A stretch of DNA of 64,000 nucleotides from Lachnospiraceae bacterium (GCA_024399135.1 JAKSHY010000012.1:26442-90441), one strand, 5' to 3'. Numbered from the stretch's first letter, positions 8,426 to 18,409 are shown. Made by a program: numbers and translations. Notes: a model not told the origin generated them from the sequence alone.

Positions 8426-9850
8426 CTATTCCTCCTCAAACCTGTACTCTTCAACATCCTTTGATGTTATTCTTAAAGAGCTTCCACTAATATGTATTCC
8501 TACATCTAACACATATTGCCTAAAATCTCTACTTTCTAAAATACGTATTGCATCATCCAATGTATATTCATTATTGCCTTCACATCTAACAATATACATT
8601 CCCGCATACGGAATACATTCTCTGGTAAGTCTATACACAGCTACATTCTCCGTGATAACTGTTGAGATAAGTAATTTATCACTGTCCAATCCAGCAAGCG
8701 CCTGTGACCTCCCATATTCATACCATTTTGCACTAGTATCACTTTGACGCTCATCCAAATCATCTCGATAATCATTCAAATACGCCGCTGCTTCTGGATA
8801 ATTTGTTTCGAATTCTCCTTCTTCAAATCTTACTAAATGTCCATCATCATACATATACGGAAATATGATTTTTTCATTCTTCTGATACCGTAAGGATCTA
8901 GGAGTTGCTGTATCTCTTACCATGTCTCTTTCAATATTATACCCTTTACAAAGAAATCCTTGCTCTGTTTCTTGATAATCTTCTTCTTTGATTACATAAG
9001 CTTCGTTCAACAATGTTGCCACCACATGAGACACCTTGAAATAGTCTCCAAATCGATGCATTCCATTTGCTAAATTCTCTGTAAAAAACCATTTGTCTGT
9101 CAATTGATTTACCGGAATATTTATTTCTTTTTCTAAAGTCATATCCCTATAGTGTAATACACCTTGTTGTCTTTGCTTATCCAATATCATAATTGAGGAC
9201 TTGACCAATGCATTATCAAATACTTTTTCCTGTGTATAGTCTTTGATAACCGTTATGTATGGTTTCATAAAATTTCTTAAGTTTAACCCAAATACAGTTT
9301 TAAATATACTACTAGGTATCAAGTAAGCCATTTTGCCATCTTGTGCTAATGCCTTAATACTTTTCTCAATGAAAGCATAGCAATAGTCAAATTTTCCTTT
9401 TACACAAGTATTGAAGTTCTCCTTAACATATTTTTGTTCGTCTTTTGCCAACTCACTATAAGTTATGTACGGCGGATTTCCTACGATATATTGAAATTGC
9501 GATACATCATTCCAGCGCAAATAATCATTATTGAAGATTTTCCATTCTACCTTTTTAATATTATTTTTTTCTAATACTTTGTTTAAATTCTCTATACACT
9601 TTTGAAACTGTTCTGGATCAATTTCAACCCCATAAATATCTTTTGCCAACCCATTTTTTATTCGCGTTCTTGACAACCCATTTGCTACACAATCGTCTAT
9701 ATATCTTTGAACAACAGCAACCAAAATATTGCCATCGCCACAGGAGTTTTCCAGAATTTTCTTCCCATACAGCTCATGCGTATATCCCACACTATCTAAT
9801 AATTCTTTGACATAGTTTTCAGGTGTAAATACCTGACATTTCTTATTCAT
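8426..9850 (-). CDS. DNA N6-adenine methyltransferase of the defence operon
   Basis: 474 residues, class I SAM-dependent fold. The SAM-binding motif (ILENSCGDGN) is at about 32-41 and the catalytic NPPY at 125-128, the pattern of adenine-N6 (TaqI/Eco57I-like) methylases. The C-terminal third would be the target-recognition domain. The start at 9850 has GAGG seven bases upstream. It is the first gene of a run in which each junction is 5 bases or less. I infer it marks self DNA and the downstream ATPase/receiver/HNH genes act on unmodified DNA, but no separate specificity subunit or helicase is present. Confidence 0.85.
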   Translation of the reverse strand: MNKKCQVFTPENYVKELLDSVGYTHELYGKKILENSCGDGNILVAVVQRYIDDCVANGLSRTRIKNGLAKDIYGVEIDPEQFQKCIENLNKVLEKNNIKKVEWKIFNNDYLRWNDVSQFQYIVGNPPYITYSELAKDEQKYVKENFNTCVKGKFDYCYAFIEKSIKALAQDGKMAYLIPSSIFKTVFGLNLRNFMKPYITVIKDYTQEKVFDNALVKSSIMILDKQRQQGVLHYRDMTLEKEINIPVNQLTDKWFFTENLANGMHRFGDYFKVSHVVATLLNEAYVIKEEDYQETEQGFLCKGYNIERDMVRDTATPRSLRYQKNEKIIFPYMYDDGHLVRFEEGEFETNYPEAAAYLNDYRDDLDERQSDTSAKWYEYGRSQALAGLDSDKLLISTVITENVAVYRLTRECIPYAGMYIVRCEGNNEYTLDDAIRILESRDFRQYVLDVGIHISGSSLRITSKDVEEYRFEEE

Positions 9851-9995
9851 AAACAACCTCTATATATTGAAATTTTTATATTTTCAGCACCATTACAACA
9901 AATAAACCATAAAAGATTCTTTAATTGATATGAAAGAACTCTTTCCAAAGTTCCTATAATACCTCTTCTTTGAAGTAATAAACATTGTTTACATC

Positions 9996-11507
9996 TTAAT
10001 TTTTAACTAACACATTATTTGCATCTTGCATATTATCTGAAGCATAATGGATTTGTCCTTCTGCAATTAGTTCTTCTACGCAGTTTCTAAATGTTTTCGA
10101 TGCATTACCCGAATAACCCAATCTTTTGTATAACTCATTTGCCGAAATACTTTCTTCCTCCAATAAATCTAATATGCACTCTTTTATCTGCTTTTTAGTT
10201 CTTCGTTTAGATATATTTACATCTTTACCTGCTTCTTCATTGCCACTTAATCCCTTCCCAAGAAAAGCCTCGTGAATTGGAATAATAACAGAAAAAAATG
10301 AACGTTCCTCATCTGTTAACAAAGTAGGTAAAGGAGAACCATTTTCTTTGATGGCTTTAATTGCAGTTGGAATACCTGTGTTTCTTCCTTCCACAAGATG
10401 CAGCTCCTTTAGAAAATCTCCGATTCTTCTATTTCTGTATCTTCTTGTTCTCATCTGATATTTATTTATATCATCATCAGAAATTGATCTATCTGGTCCT
10501 GGTGTACTAGTAATTTCTATTTTGTCAGCTTCAATTCGCACAGTAACCGGTTCATGAATCTGATAAGATTTATGATATATTGCATTTGAAAGAAATTCTT
10601 CTATTGCTTCGTAACTATAGTTTTTGACTCTTATTGCTTCTGCTTGTCCAATAACCTTAAATATTTTTTCTGCAATAACATTATTTTTTATATAATTCAA
10701 AGCATTTTGTAATTGTTCATCTATTGGTCCAGTAAAAGTGCGTTCCTCCATTCCCTGACCTGTTGGATCTGGAATATTGACAACCTCAATCTGGCTGTAT
10801 GGAAAGAACATTTCTGGATGATCATTGAAAAACAATAGTCCAACATTCAGTGGTTTATAATATTCTGAAGGACCATCTGCTATCCGCAAATTCCTTGCTA
10901 ACTGATCTGTATCCAGATTATCAATATCATCAAGTAAGCTACTTCCCACATTCTGAAGATAATTTTTTATAATCGGATATTTTAAGTCTTTCATCTCAGC
11001 CTTTGGGTTTATCCTGTCATCAAAAGGAATATTATGGGTCAACGACATCAATTCTTTTACATCTATATCGGTAGCTTCAATCGTACTAGATAATTTTCTA
11101 ATATAATATATTTTTTCACTATTTTTTGAGTCAGGAGCTTTGGGACAAGCATATGGTCTTTCATATCCCCCCGGACACCAAACCAATAGAAGCATTTTCC
11201 CCTCAAAAAATACCGGTTCCGTCTGTGGAAGATAAACTGGTTTCAAATATTTACAATATTTAAGCAACTCTTTTTGTATTTTATCAACAGAATTAGGATC
11301 AATACCTTTTACTGGTCTAACTACTTTACCATCTTTTTCTTCAGCACCAATAACAATATATCCCCCACCCCAATTATCAATATCGTTAGCAAATGCACTA
11401 ATTGTTTTTAATGTAGTTTTTGGATTCCATCCTTCTTTAAATTCAATTCTCGCCCATTCTACAATATTTTCATTCAATAGCTTATCTATGGTGATTGGAA
11501 TTGCCAT
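9996..11507 (-). CDS. Schlafen-type AlbA_2 domain regulator with GHKL-like domain
   Basis: 503 residues. N-terminal AlbA_2 (Schlafen-like) nucleic-acid-binding domain: EWARIEFKEGW about 17-27, SAFANDIDNWGGGYIVIG about 38-55. A central region includes an HATPase_c_4-like segment (IEEFLSNAIYHKSY) and the RNTGIPTAIKAIKENG signature. The C-terminal winged helix starts about 430 (TKKQIKECILDLLEEESISANELY). Such proteins are usually annotated as ATP-binding transcriptional regulators and are common in accessory islands. The start at 11507 is preceded by GGAGG. Its promoter contains the repeated 12-mer described at 11521-11579, so autoregulation is likely. Confidence 0.8.
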   Translation of the reverse strand: MAIPITIDKLLNENIVEWARIEFKEGWNPKTTLKTISAFANDIDNWGGGYIVIGAEEKDGKVVRPVKGIDPNSVDKIQKELLKYCKYLKPVYLPQTEPVFFEGKMLLLVWCPGGYERPYACPKAPDSKNSEKIYYIRKLSSTIEATDIDVKELMSLTHNIPFDDRINPKAEMKDLKYPIIKNYLQNVGSSLLDDIDNLDTDQLARNLRIADGPSEYYKPLNVGLLFFNDHPEMFFPYSQIEVVNIPDPTGQGMEERTFTGPIDEQLQNALNYIKNNVIAEKIFKVIGQAEAIRVKNYSYEAIEEFLSNAIYHKSYQIHEPVTVRIEADKIEITSTPGPDRSISDDDINKYQMRTRRYRNRRIGDFLKELHLVEGRNTGIPTAIKAIKENGSPLPTLLTDEERSFFSVIIPIHEAFLGKGLSGNEEAGKDVNISKRRTKKQIKECILDLLEEESISANELYKRLGYSGNASKTFRNCVEELIAEGQIHYASDNMQDANNVLVKN

Positions 11508-11520
11508 AATATGCCTCCAT

Positions 11521-11579
11521 AACTTCTTACGATTTGCTTACGACTTTGCTTACGACTTTATTATAATGTCGTAAGCAAA
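11521..11579. promoter_or_regulatory. Direct and inverted 12-mer operator upstream of the AlbA_2 gene
   Basis: TTTGCTTACGAC occurs at 11533-11544 and 11545-11556 head to tail, with a diverged third copy at 11521-11532, all at exact 12-base period. An inverted copy (GTCGTAAGCAAA) lies at 11568-11579. On the minus strand a TATAAT hexamer falls between the inverted and direct copies. The cluster ends 14 bases before the ATG of the AlbA_2 regulator, so a bound protein would block its promoter. Confidence 0.7.
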
Positions 11580-11726
11580 CAACGTCAATTATATTATTTC
11601 TCTTTTTTAATATAATAATCGAAAAAGGATATGAATACCAAAAAGGTAACTCATATCCCCTCTTTACCCATCAAGAATATAAACCCCAATATTATTTTTC
11701 TCTCAAATCCATGCTGCAAATATATT

Positions 11727-14700
11727 TCATTGTTTTTCTTCTTTCCACACCATTTCCCCAAAGATGCCCTTCATTTTCCTAACATAGTCTTCTCTCATAT
11801 ATAAAATACAACCTCGACTCATAGGAAATTCCTGTCCTTTATAATCATCATTCCCATAATATGCACAGCGCCAATTCTTCATCTTAAGAACAATTTCATC
11901 TCTCACATCCATTCCAATGATTCCTTCTTCAGCATAGTCAATCGCCATAGTAATCCCCAACTGAAATGCAACAACAGGATTAAGCCATATATACCTCTCT
12001 TTTTGAAAATGTGTATCTGGATATGATAATTCCAAGTAAAATGGCTCCTCTTCATCTGCATATATCCACGTATCCATGTTAATAAAACTTTCCATCCAAG
12101 AAGAACAAATAGATGACATACAATTTTTAGGAACTAATGCCTCAAAGTAACACTGCATATCTATATCTTTATAATCTTTTTTCAAGAACATATACTCCGT
12201 TCTTGCAATCTCACAGAATTCTCCATCCATTTTAAGAGAAGCTATCTGTTCCTTTTTCGCCGTAACATACCTACAATCCTTTGGTAACAAAATACGACTT
12301 CGACGAAAGGCCTCCATTTCACGCACTGGAATTTGCAATTTAGGAATCAACATACATAAATCCATTCGCTCATTTTTTAATGCACGATGCAGCACTGCAA
12401 TGACACACTGCTGCATAATGCAAGACTTTAAAAATGTATTTTCTACTGGAATCTTTAGCATATTATTCGTAAAATCACTCATATGTTCTTTCACATCCTC
12501 AGAATAATATAAATATCCAAATAGCTCGGACGCATCAAATCCAAAGTTTTCTAAAGTAATATACCAAGGATCCAAAGTTTCCTTCTTTCTACAAGTATGA
12601 TTTTCCCACAAAAGCAATGGTTCCATAATATTATCAGGATGCAAATTCTTCTCTAGTCTTCTCAAAAATTGCTTCTGATTATCCACCTTAGTTAACTCAT
12701 TTTCCATTCCAACCATAGATAAAATTCCCTCTAGCTGGAAATCTAACAGATAATCATTCATAGGATAAATAGTTTTTAGTAGCTGGATATCGATATGCTC
12801 TGTGATTTCCTCTACCGAAGAAAAACTACTAAAATACATCTCCAAAAACCATAGAATAAGATATTGACAATAATAATCAAAGCAGCAAAAATTCTTAAGA
12901 AAATACTGTAATGCTTTTTTCAGCTTATTATCATTTTCTGCGATGAACAAATTCATAAGATATTCAAGAACTGACATTACACGTTCTTTCTCTTCAGAAA
13001 GCATTCTTCCACTTATGATATGCTGTAATAATAGTTCCGTCTCAAGTTCTTCGTCTATTACACTCAAACCATTCCATGTAGCACTATCGTCTACAAGAAT
13101 CGGAATACGCGCTACGTTTATTTCATATAAAATATCCCATACCTTATTGGTGTCTTCCTTTAACTTTTTATTAAATTGCATCGCTTTTAGAATTCCCACT
13201 CCCAATAATCCGTGAGCTTCTTCCATAAGCTCAAAAAACGTATGACATGCAAAATCTTCATCTAAAGAGCAAGCTATCTCCCAATATTTTGGTTCCGCCA
13301 TCTGCATTCCATAGGAGTACGAATTCATAAACAATTTGATATAAAGTGATACCTTTTCCTGCGTAGTAAGCGTATAGACTTCAATAAGTTCAACTACATA
13401 ATCTCTATAATGACAACTATTTTCTCGGCAAGCCAGAGACTCTATCATGGTATCCCAAATGATGTCTTTCTGCGAACATCCATCCAAATATTCCTTCATT
13501 TTTGGAATATCTTCTCGGCAAAGATACTTTCTTCGTAGTTGTTTTACCATTTCATCCAATTCTACGTCATACTGTATACAATCCTTCTCAGATGAGAAAT
13601 AAGTTTCCTTTTTCTCCTGCTGGCTTGCAATCCAAGAGCGAAAGCAACCTGTTTCAAGTGATAAATTCTCCGCGTAATCACATAGTTTTACTAGCGGCTC
13701 CTCCAAATAGTACATTTCGCCTTTTATCAATTGTTCCTTTATAGGCAATCGCGATAATAAATTCACAATCAATTCCTTGGCTTTGCTGGGCTTTGATATT
13801 TGTGTTCTCTCTATTATTTTTAAAGAGGCATTTATAATCTTCTCCGAGTAATTATTCGGAAGCGTTTTAATCAGACAAATAAGTTCTTCATCATACATTG
13901 ACTGATTGCTGAGCTTACTGATTACATCCAGAATCATATCCTCCAAAATATATCCGCTTCCAGCCTCCTGCTGAAATTGTATCAAGAAGGAAAGCGCATA
14001 ATTTTGATTGGTTTCTAGAAGTGTACGAAACCAATGATTTGGAAATCGTTTCGTTACCCTTCCATCTGTATGGGATAATAACGCAAATGTATGTCGCGTA
14101 ATATTTTCTCTAACCTCTTTCGCCTTGCCTGGATTATTATTCCATAAAACTTCATAACCATCCATTATGGTTTCCCATGAAATTTCCTTATGCAAGGTAT
14201 ATGCTAATAATAGATGAATCCCTCGTTTATAATGTTCCTTCGCTAATTCTTCGTTTACCTTATAAAATATTGTTGTAAGTTCAAATTCTAACCGTGCTAA
14301 GGAAGCATAATAATTCCTATGAACACTTTTCTGAATCACATTTTCTATTTCTTCCTTTAAACTATCCACAGGAGCAAATGCAATATATTCCGTCATGAGA
14401 AGTAGACGTTTTTCCTGCACAAGTGGTCCCCCTGGTGCATTATCTAAAAGAGTGGTTGTTTCTTCTGACAATCTTCCTAGAATTTCAAAAGCCTCTACGA
14501 GAGTTATGTTCTCTTCTCGCTCCCCTTTTGCCAATAAACTAAGTGCCATTCGATACGTATCATATAACATCGTTTCCATCGAAAACAAATCACAAGTTCT
14601 CGGGCTTCCTTTAAACACATCCGTATCCTTTATTAAATATTGTAACCACTCAAGGATCTCCGCTTCACGTATGTCCGCAATGTCAGAGGAATAAATCCGT

Positions 14701-17471
14701 ATCATATTAACCGCAAAAATCATCCAATTAAAAAACCAGTTTCTATTTGCAATTTTTTCTTCAAGAAGCTTACATATCTTATCCGCACTCTTTTTTCGAC
14801 CATAGGTATAAACAGAACAAAACAGCAATTTAATATCTTGCTTTTCTTTGTCCCCTGGATAATTCATAGCACTTATTCTACCAATACATTTTTCAATCTC
14901 AGTCTCTGTAATATTGACTTCATATAACGAAAAATTGTCCTTTTGCGAAATCAAAGCCGACCAATGCGTTAATTTATTCTGTTCACAGAAAAGTCGAAAA
15001 CTCTCTTTTCCAAGATAATCTACGATATCATCATAGATATATTCCGAAAACGCTTGTTGCCATTCTTCTTCCCACGCGAGCACAATTTCGTTAACTGCTT
15101 GATTCCCCTCACTATCTACCCAATATCGAAAATATGAACTTATTTTATCTAATTCTACTTCCTCCAAATTCTCATCTGCATAAAACTCCCATCTTGGTAT
15201 CACTCCATTTCGAGAACATATATAACAGATTTCAAGTCCCTCATTTTCGGAAAAAGCCGGCTTATCATTATGGCAAAGCATCTGACTTAACTGCTTTGCC
15301 CCTTTTATCGCGCTTAAGGCTCTGTAATAAGAAGTATTGCCCTCTATTTCATAGTGAGTAACCTCTAATACATTTAATAATTCTAGAGCAAGTGTACACC
15401 CTGCAATATCTTCAAGCTGGCAATAACAGCGAAGAATATACTGCAAATTTTCATGTATCATCTTATAAGAATAGCCATGATAAACACTATTATAAACATA
15501 ATTCGAATCAGCAATATTTCTTACCTCATCCATTCTACTAGTTCGAAGAAGCAATGAAAGCAGATGACAATAACTTTTCACCTCTTCAAAATGATTCTTG
15601 GAAAGCAGCCATTCCATGCAATCACGATAAATTACCTTTACAGGATCCATTCCTTGCTTATATATCTGTTCGATTAAATATCTACGAAAGCTTTCGTGAT
15701 AAATTAGATATCCTCCTGCAACTTCATTTTGTCTAAGTATTGGTTTCAGTGTCGTTAGCTCTCTATACACCTGATTACCATATCCCGTAATTTCCGTTAG
15801 TTCTTGCTCATTCAAGTAAAATTCGGCACCCGCAAGTGTATAAAGTAATTTTTCTCCTTGAACTTGCAAACAGAGATAATTGTAATATTTTTCCAAATGT
15901 ATATCATACTCAGGTAAACTCTGGAGTTTTTCTAGTTTATCTTCATAATTGTAAAGCTCTCGAAGCAAATAATTCAAATATAGGGCATTTCCCTGGGACT
16001 TCTCTAATAACATGCCTGTAAGTGGTTCTGCATCCGCCTCCATATCATACAAGTCCATTAATCTTGCAATTTTATACTTATCCCATTTTGGCATATGATA
16101 TTCTAGATAGCCCTGTCCATAAAAAGGATTCAATTCCGCTATCGGCTGCGACACCAAAAGTATATGTATATTTTTCTGCTTAGGCAACACAAGCAGTTCT
16201 TCTAGAATCTCTGTCTCTTTTCTTGACAGACTTTCTTGATTTATTTTGTACTGCCGTTCAATATGATCAAGTCCATCTACTATCAGAAAACATTCTTTTT
16301 CTACATGCTCTAATAAATTGCAAACTTCCGCTCTATCAGCGCCATATAATTTATGTTTGAATTCGTATAACTCAAATATTTCCAAAAGTTGCCCCACAAG
16401 ATTTAAAAGTAATACATTTTTCTGAATTCTTTTCAGTCCGTCCTGATCATCTAATTGTTTATAGCAATTAAACCGAATGAATTTTTGTCCCTTCGTTTGT
16501 AAATGTTTACAAAACATTTCCGTAAACCACGACTTACCGCATCCAGGATTACCAGTCAAAACCACATTTCCACTCTCCCTAAGGTAGTGAAGGAGCTCTT
16601 CATGGTCTTTCTCATTTACGATACAATGCTGCATATCCACTGGAAAACAATGATTTATCATTTGATAATCCGTAATCATTCGACTACTCTGTATAAATTT
16701 ATTGATTGAAACTGGTTCCATCTCATTTTGCAGACGACATTTACGTATAAATTCAAGCATATTTAACACAACACTTTCTGCCGTCTTATTTTGATTCGGA
16801 TAAATTCCAGCCCCCATATTAGATGCCATTTCCATAAGTATCTTTTCCAATGTACCAGGATTATGGATATCCATACTAGCCTTAGGAAGCTGAACACATA
16901 TTATAAAATTATTGCAAAATCTTTCAAATTCTCTTCTGGCGATATCTTCAGCAGCTTTTTTTAATCGATTCCAGCCCTTTAGCGGTGTACTTCCACTTGG
17001 CCATAAAACATCTGCATTAATCTGATAAAATTCGGTCTGTGGCATATAACTACGAATTGCTCTGATAAGAACATCATTATCCGAGTTAACTGGTTTAAGA
17101 ATTTTACACAACATATCATTTTCATCTGGTATACTCCATGAAGTGCAAAGATAAAAATGATTATTATCTGAATATTTATCAGTTAATTGTTTCCAACCAA
17201 TAAATAATTGGTCAATCGCCGTATCATGTCCATTGCCATTTGCTAAATCAGCCTTTTCTAAAGCATGTGCTGTATTTCCATTGCTATACTTTATCTGAAC
17301 ACACTCTATACATTTGTCTTTCACGATTTTAAAATCATCAAATATATCATTCGGTGTTATTTTCTGTTCAATATAAAAACTTGTATTCTTACGATTTAAT
17401 ATTTCAATTAAAACAAGAAACAAGCTAAATAAATCTTGATATTCGTACCCCTCACTTGCTTGGTTTAACAT
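11727..17471 (-). CDS. Avs-like STAND NTPase with N-terminal nuclease domain
   Basis: 1914 residues. The N-terminus has a DUF4297/Cap4-like PD-(D/E)XK signature (D44-D45, then E56-x4-K61 in ECVQIKYS). The NTPase follows, with Walker A GNPGCGKS at 307-314 and Walker B CFLIVDGLD at about 394-402. The remaining 1400 residues are helical and repeat-like, suitable as a ligand-binding scaffold. This domain order is that of Avs-type antiviral NLR-like proteins, which recognise phage proteins and unleash the nuclease; the phage trigger cannot be told from sequence. AGGTGAGG precedes the ATG. It stands alone, about 220 bases upstream of the AlbA_2 gene. Confidence 0.8.
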   Translation of the reverse strand: MLNQASEGYEYQDLFSLFLVLIEILNRKNTSFYIEQKITPNDIFDDFKIVKDKCIECVQIKYSNGNTAHALEKADLANGNGHDTAIDQLFIGWKQLTDKYSDNNHFYLCTSWSIPDENDMLCKILKPVNSDNDVLIRAIRSYMPQTEFYQINADVLWPSGSTPLKGWNRLKKAAEDIARREFERFCNNFIICVQLPKASMDIHNPGTLEKILMEMASNMGAGIYPNQNKTAESVVLNMLEFIRKCRLQNEMEPVSINKFIQSSRMITDYQMINHCFPVDMQHCIVNEKDHEELLHYLRESGNVVLTGNPGCGKSWFTEMFCKHLQTKGQKFIRFNCYKQLDDQDGLKRIQKNVLLLNLVGQLLEIFELYEFKHKLYGADRAEVCNLLEHVEKECFLIVDGLDHIERQYKINQESLSRKETEILEELLVLPKQKNIHILLVSQPIAELNPFYGQGYLEYHMPKWDKYKIARLMDLYDMEADAEPLTGMLLEKSQGNALYLNYLLRELYNYEDKLEKLQSLPEYDIHLEKYYNYLCLQVQGEKLLYTLAGAEFYLNEQELTEITGYGNQVYRELTTLKPILRQNEVAGGYLIYHESFRRYLIEQIYKQGMDPVKVIYRDCMEWLLSKNHFEEVKSYCHLLSLLLRTSRMDEVRNIADSNYVYNSVYHGYSYKMIHENLQYILRCYCQLEDIAGCTLALELLNVLEVTHYEIEGNTSYYRALSAIKGAKQLSQMLCHNDKPAFSENEGLEICYICSRNGVIPRWEFYADENLEEVELDKISSYFRYWVDSEGNQAVNEIVLAWEEEWQQAFSEYIYDDIVDYLGKESFRLFCEQNKLTHWSALISQKDNFSLYEVNITETEIEKCIGRISAMNYPGDKEKQDIKLLFCSVYTYGRKKSADKICKLLEEKIANRNWFFNWMIFAVNMIRIYSSDIADIREAEILEWLQYLIKDTDVFKGSPRTCDLFSMETMLYDTYRMALSLLAKGEREENITLVEAFEILGRLSEETTTLLDNAPGGPLVQEKRLLLMTEYIAFAPVDSLKEEIENVIQKSVHRNYYASLARLEFELTTIFYKVNEELAKEHYKRGIHLLLAYTLHKEISWETIMDGYEVLWNNNPGKAKEVRENITRHTFALLSHTDGRVTKRFPNHWFRTLLETNQNYALSFLIQFQQEAGSGYILEDMILDVISKLSNQSMYDEELICLIKTLPNNYSEKIINASLKIIERTQISKPSKAKELIVNLLSRLPIKEQLIKGEMYYLEEPLVKLCDYAENLSLETGCFRSWIASQQEKKETYFSSEKDCIQYDVELDEMVKQLRRKYLCREDIPKMKEYLDGCSQKDIIWDTMIESLACRENSCHYRDYVVELIEVYTLTTQEKVSLYIKLFMNSYSYGMQMAEPKYWEIACSLDEDFACHTFFELMEEAHGLLGVGILKAMQFNKKLKEDTNKVWDILYEINVARIPILVDDSATWNGLSVIDEELETELLLQHIISGRMLSEEKERVMSVLEYLMNLFIAENDNKLKKALQYFLKNFCCFDYYCQYLILWFLEMYFSSFSSVEEITEHIDIQLLKTIYPMNDYLLDFQLEGILSMVGMENELTKVDNQKQFLRRLEKNLHPDNIMEPLLLWENHTCRKKETLDPWYITLENFGFDASELFGYLYYSEDVKEHMSDFTNNMLKIPVENTFLKSCIMQQCVIAVLHRALKNERMDLCMLIPKLQIPVREMEAFRRSRILLPKDCRYVTAKKEQIASLKMDGEFCEIARTEYMFLKKDYKDIDMQCYFEALVPKNCMSSICSSWMESFINMDTWIYADEEEPFYLELSYPDTHFQKERYIWLNPVVAFQLGITMAIDYAEEGIIGMDVRDEIVLKMKNWRCAYYGNDDYKGQEFPMSRGCILYMREDYVRKMKGIFGEMVWKEEKQ

Positions 17472-17678
17472 AGAGAAACCTCACCTTCATACATAATAAT
17501 TAAGCGTTATCCAAATACTTCCCTTATTGTTTTTTGACTCTATAAACAGATTATTACTTATATCCAAAGCAGTCAACAAACGGATAATGGGGCATTTTAT
17601 ATTCCAATTTAGCAACATTTCCGATATTTGTTTATGAAAATTAAATATTTAAACACTATCTTAAAAAGGAGAAATACA

Positions 17679-17735
17679 ATGACAAATACAATTACTTCGA
17701 TAATAGAAGAATATATTACCTACTGTGAAACCCGG
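17679..17735 (+). pseudogene. Truncated 5' end of a tyrosine recombinase-like gene
   Basis: The only likely plus-strand gene start in the region. AAAAGGAG lies 8 bases before an ATG that encodes MTNTITSIIEEYITYCE. This resembles the SAM-like N-terminal helix of XerC/D-type integrases (IEEYLxYC pattern). The frame runs straight into antisense virD4 sequence at about 17735, so it is broken there. It marks the right-hand junction of the defence island with the coupling-protein gene. The identification from 17 residues is tentative. Confidence 0.35.
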
Positions 17736-18162
17736 CAGCTAATTTATATTTTGCATATTGGCGTACAGCAAAGTGTGTTGGATCCTCTGCAGCAAGTTCT
17801 TCAAAGAGCAAATCCACTGCATTCTTGAACTCTTCATCATCTTCCCTTGCTTCACTGGCATCAATTAAATCAATGAGCATTGAGAAGTTCTGTTCCTCTT
17901 CAGGAGCTTCATACCATATGTACGCAATAAGCGCTGTATAGTACAGTTTTTCGGCTTTGACCCAGAAATCTTCCGTGGCCTGTGCGCCTTCTCCCTTGGT
18001 ATTTACAATGATTGTATTTACTAATTTTAATATATCCTTTTCACTTCTGATATAAGCAAAAGGATTGTAATGATTTGACTTGGTAAAGTTGATAGTATTC
18101 AGCACTTTGATACGGTATCCATTGTCAAAAAGCATCTTACCAACTTCTAACAAAATCGTTCC
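17716..18162 (-). pseudogene. virD4/traG coupling protein, distal fragment
   Basis: Reads KGTILLEVGKMLFDNGYR then VLNTINFTKSNHYNPFAYIRS and onward to AKYKLAAG. This is the segment that follows the Walker A region in VirD4/TraG type IV coupling proteins. The proximal part of the same gene is at 32479-33076, on the other side of a 14.3 kb insertion; joining them at the shared GGAACGA restores DPKGTILLEVGK. The fragment is cut again after KLAAG, where it meets unrelated sequence, so the ATPase C-terminus is lost. No start or ribosome site of its own. Confidence 0.85.
18156..18162. repeat. Element end repeat, left (core GGAACGA)
   Basis: TCGTTCC on the + strand, shared with 32479-32485. Left context on the minus strand is CCAAAAGGAACGATTTTG; right context is CCGAAGGGAACGACTTC. 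Large serine recombinases of the TnpX/TndX type cross over at a GA dinucleotide, which this core contains. Confidence 0.7.
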
Positions 18163-18220
18163 TTTTGGTCAAGTATTTATAGGATATAAAGTGGTAAAAT
18201 TGCAAACAATTTTCTAGGTT

Positions 18221-18382
18221 TTAACTCTTTTTACCGGTTGCTTCTGCTCTAATCAGCTTCTTTGTCTTGTCCTTGATACTTTCTGTTGCATCCTTCTTGA
18301 ATGCAAAATTAACTAAAAAATGGGTTCTGCCTATTTTCTTGCTGAACCCATTCGGTGTATCAATATTCTGTTTTTTGTCCAT
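18221..18382 (-). CDS. tnpW: TnpW-family transposon protein
   Basis: 53 residues: GFSKKIGRTHFLVNFAFKKD followed by a helical, basic tail (SIKDKTKKLIRAEATGKKS). This matches the small TnpW protein found in Tn4451-type elements, whose role is not well established. The ATG at 18382 follows AGAGAGG. It is the last gene before the element end at 18156 and sits just beyond a terminator-like hairpin that closes the exporter operon. Confidence 0.75.
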   Translation of the reverse strand: MDKKQNIDTPNGFSKKIGRTHFLVNFAFKKDATESIKDKTKKLIRAEATGKKS

Positions 18383-18409
18383 AATAACCTCTCTTTCTAA
18401 AAATAAAAA

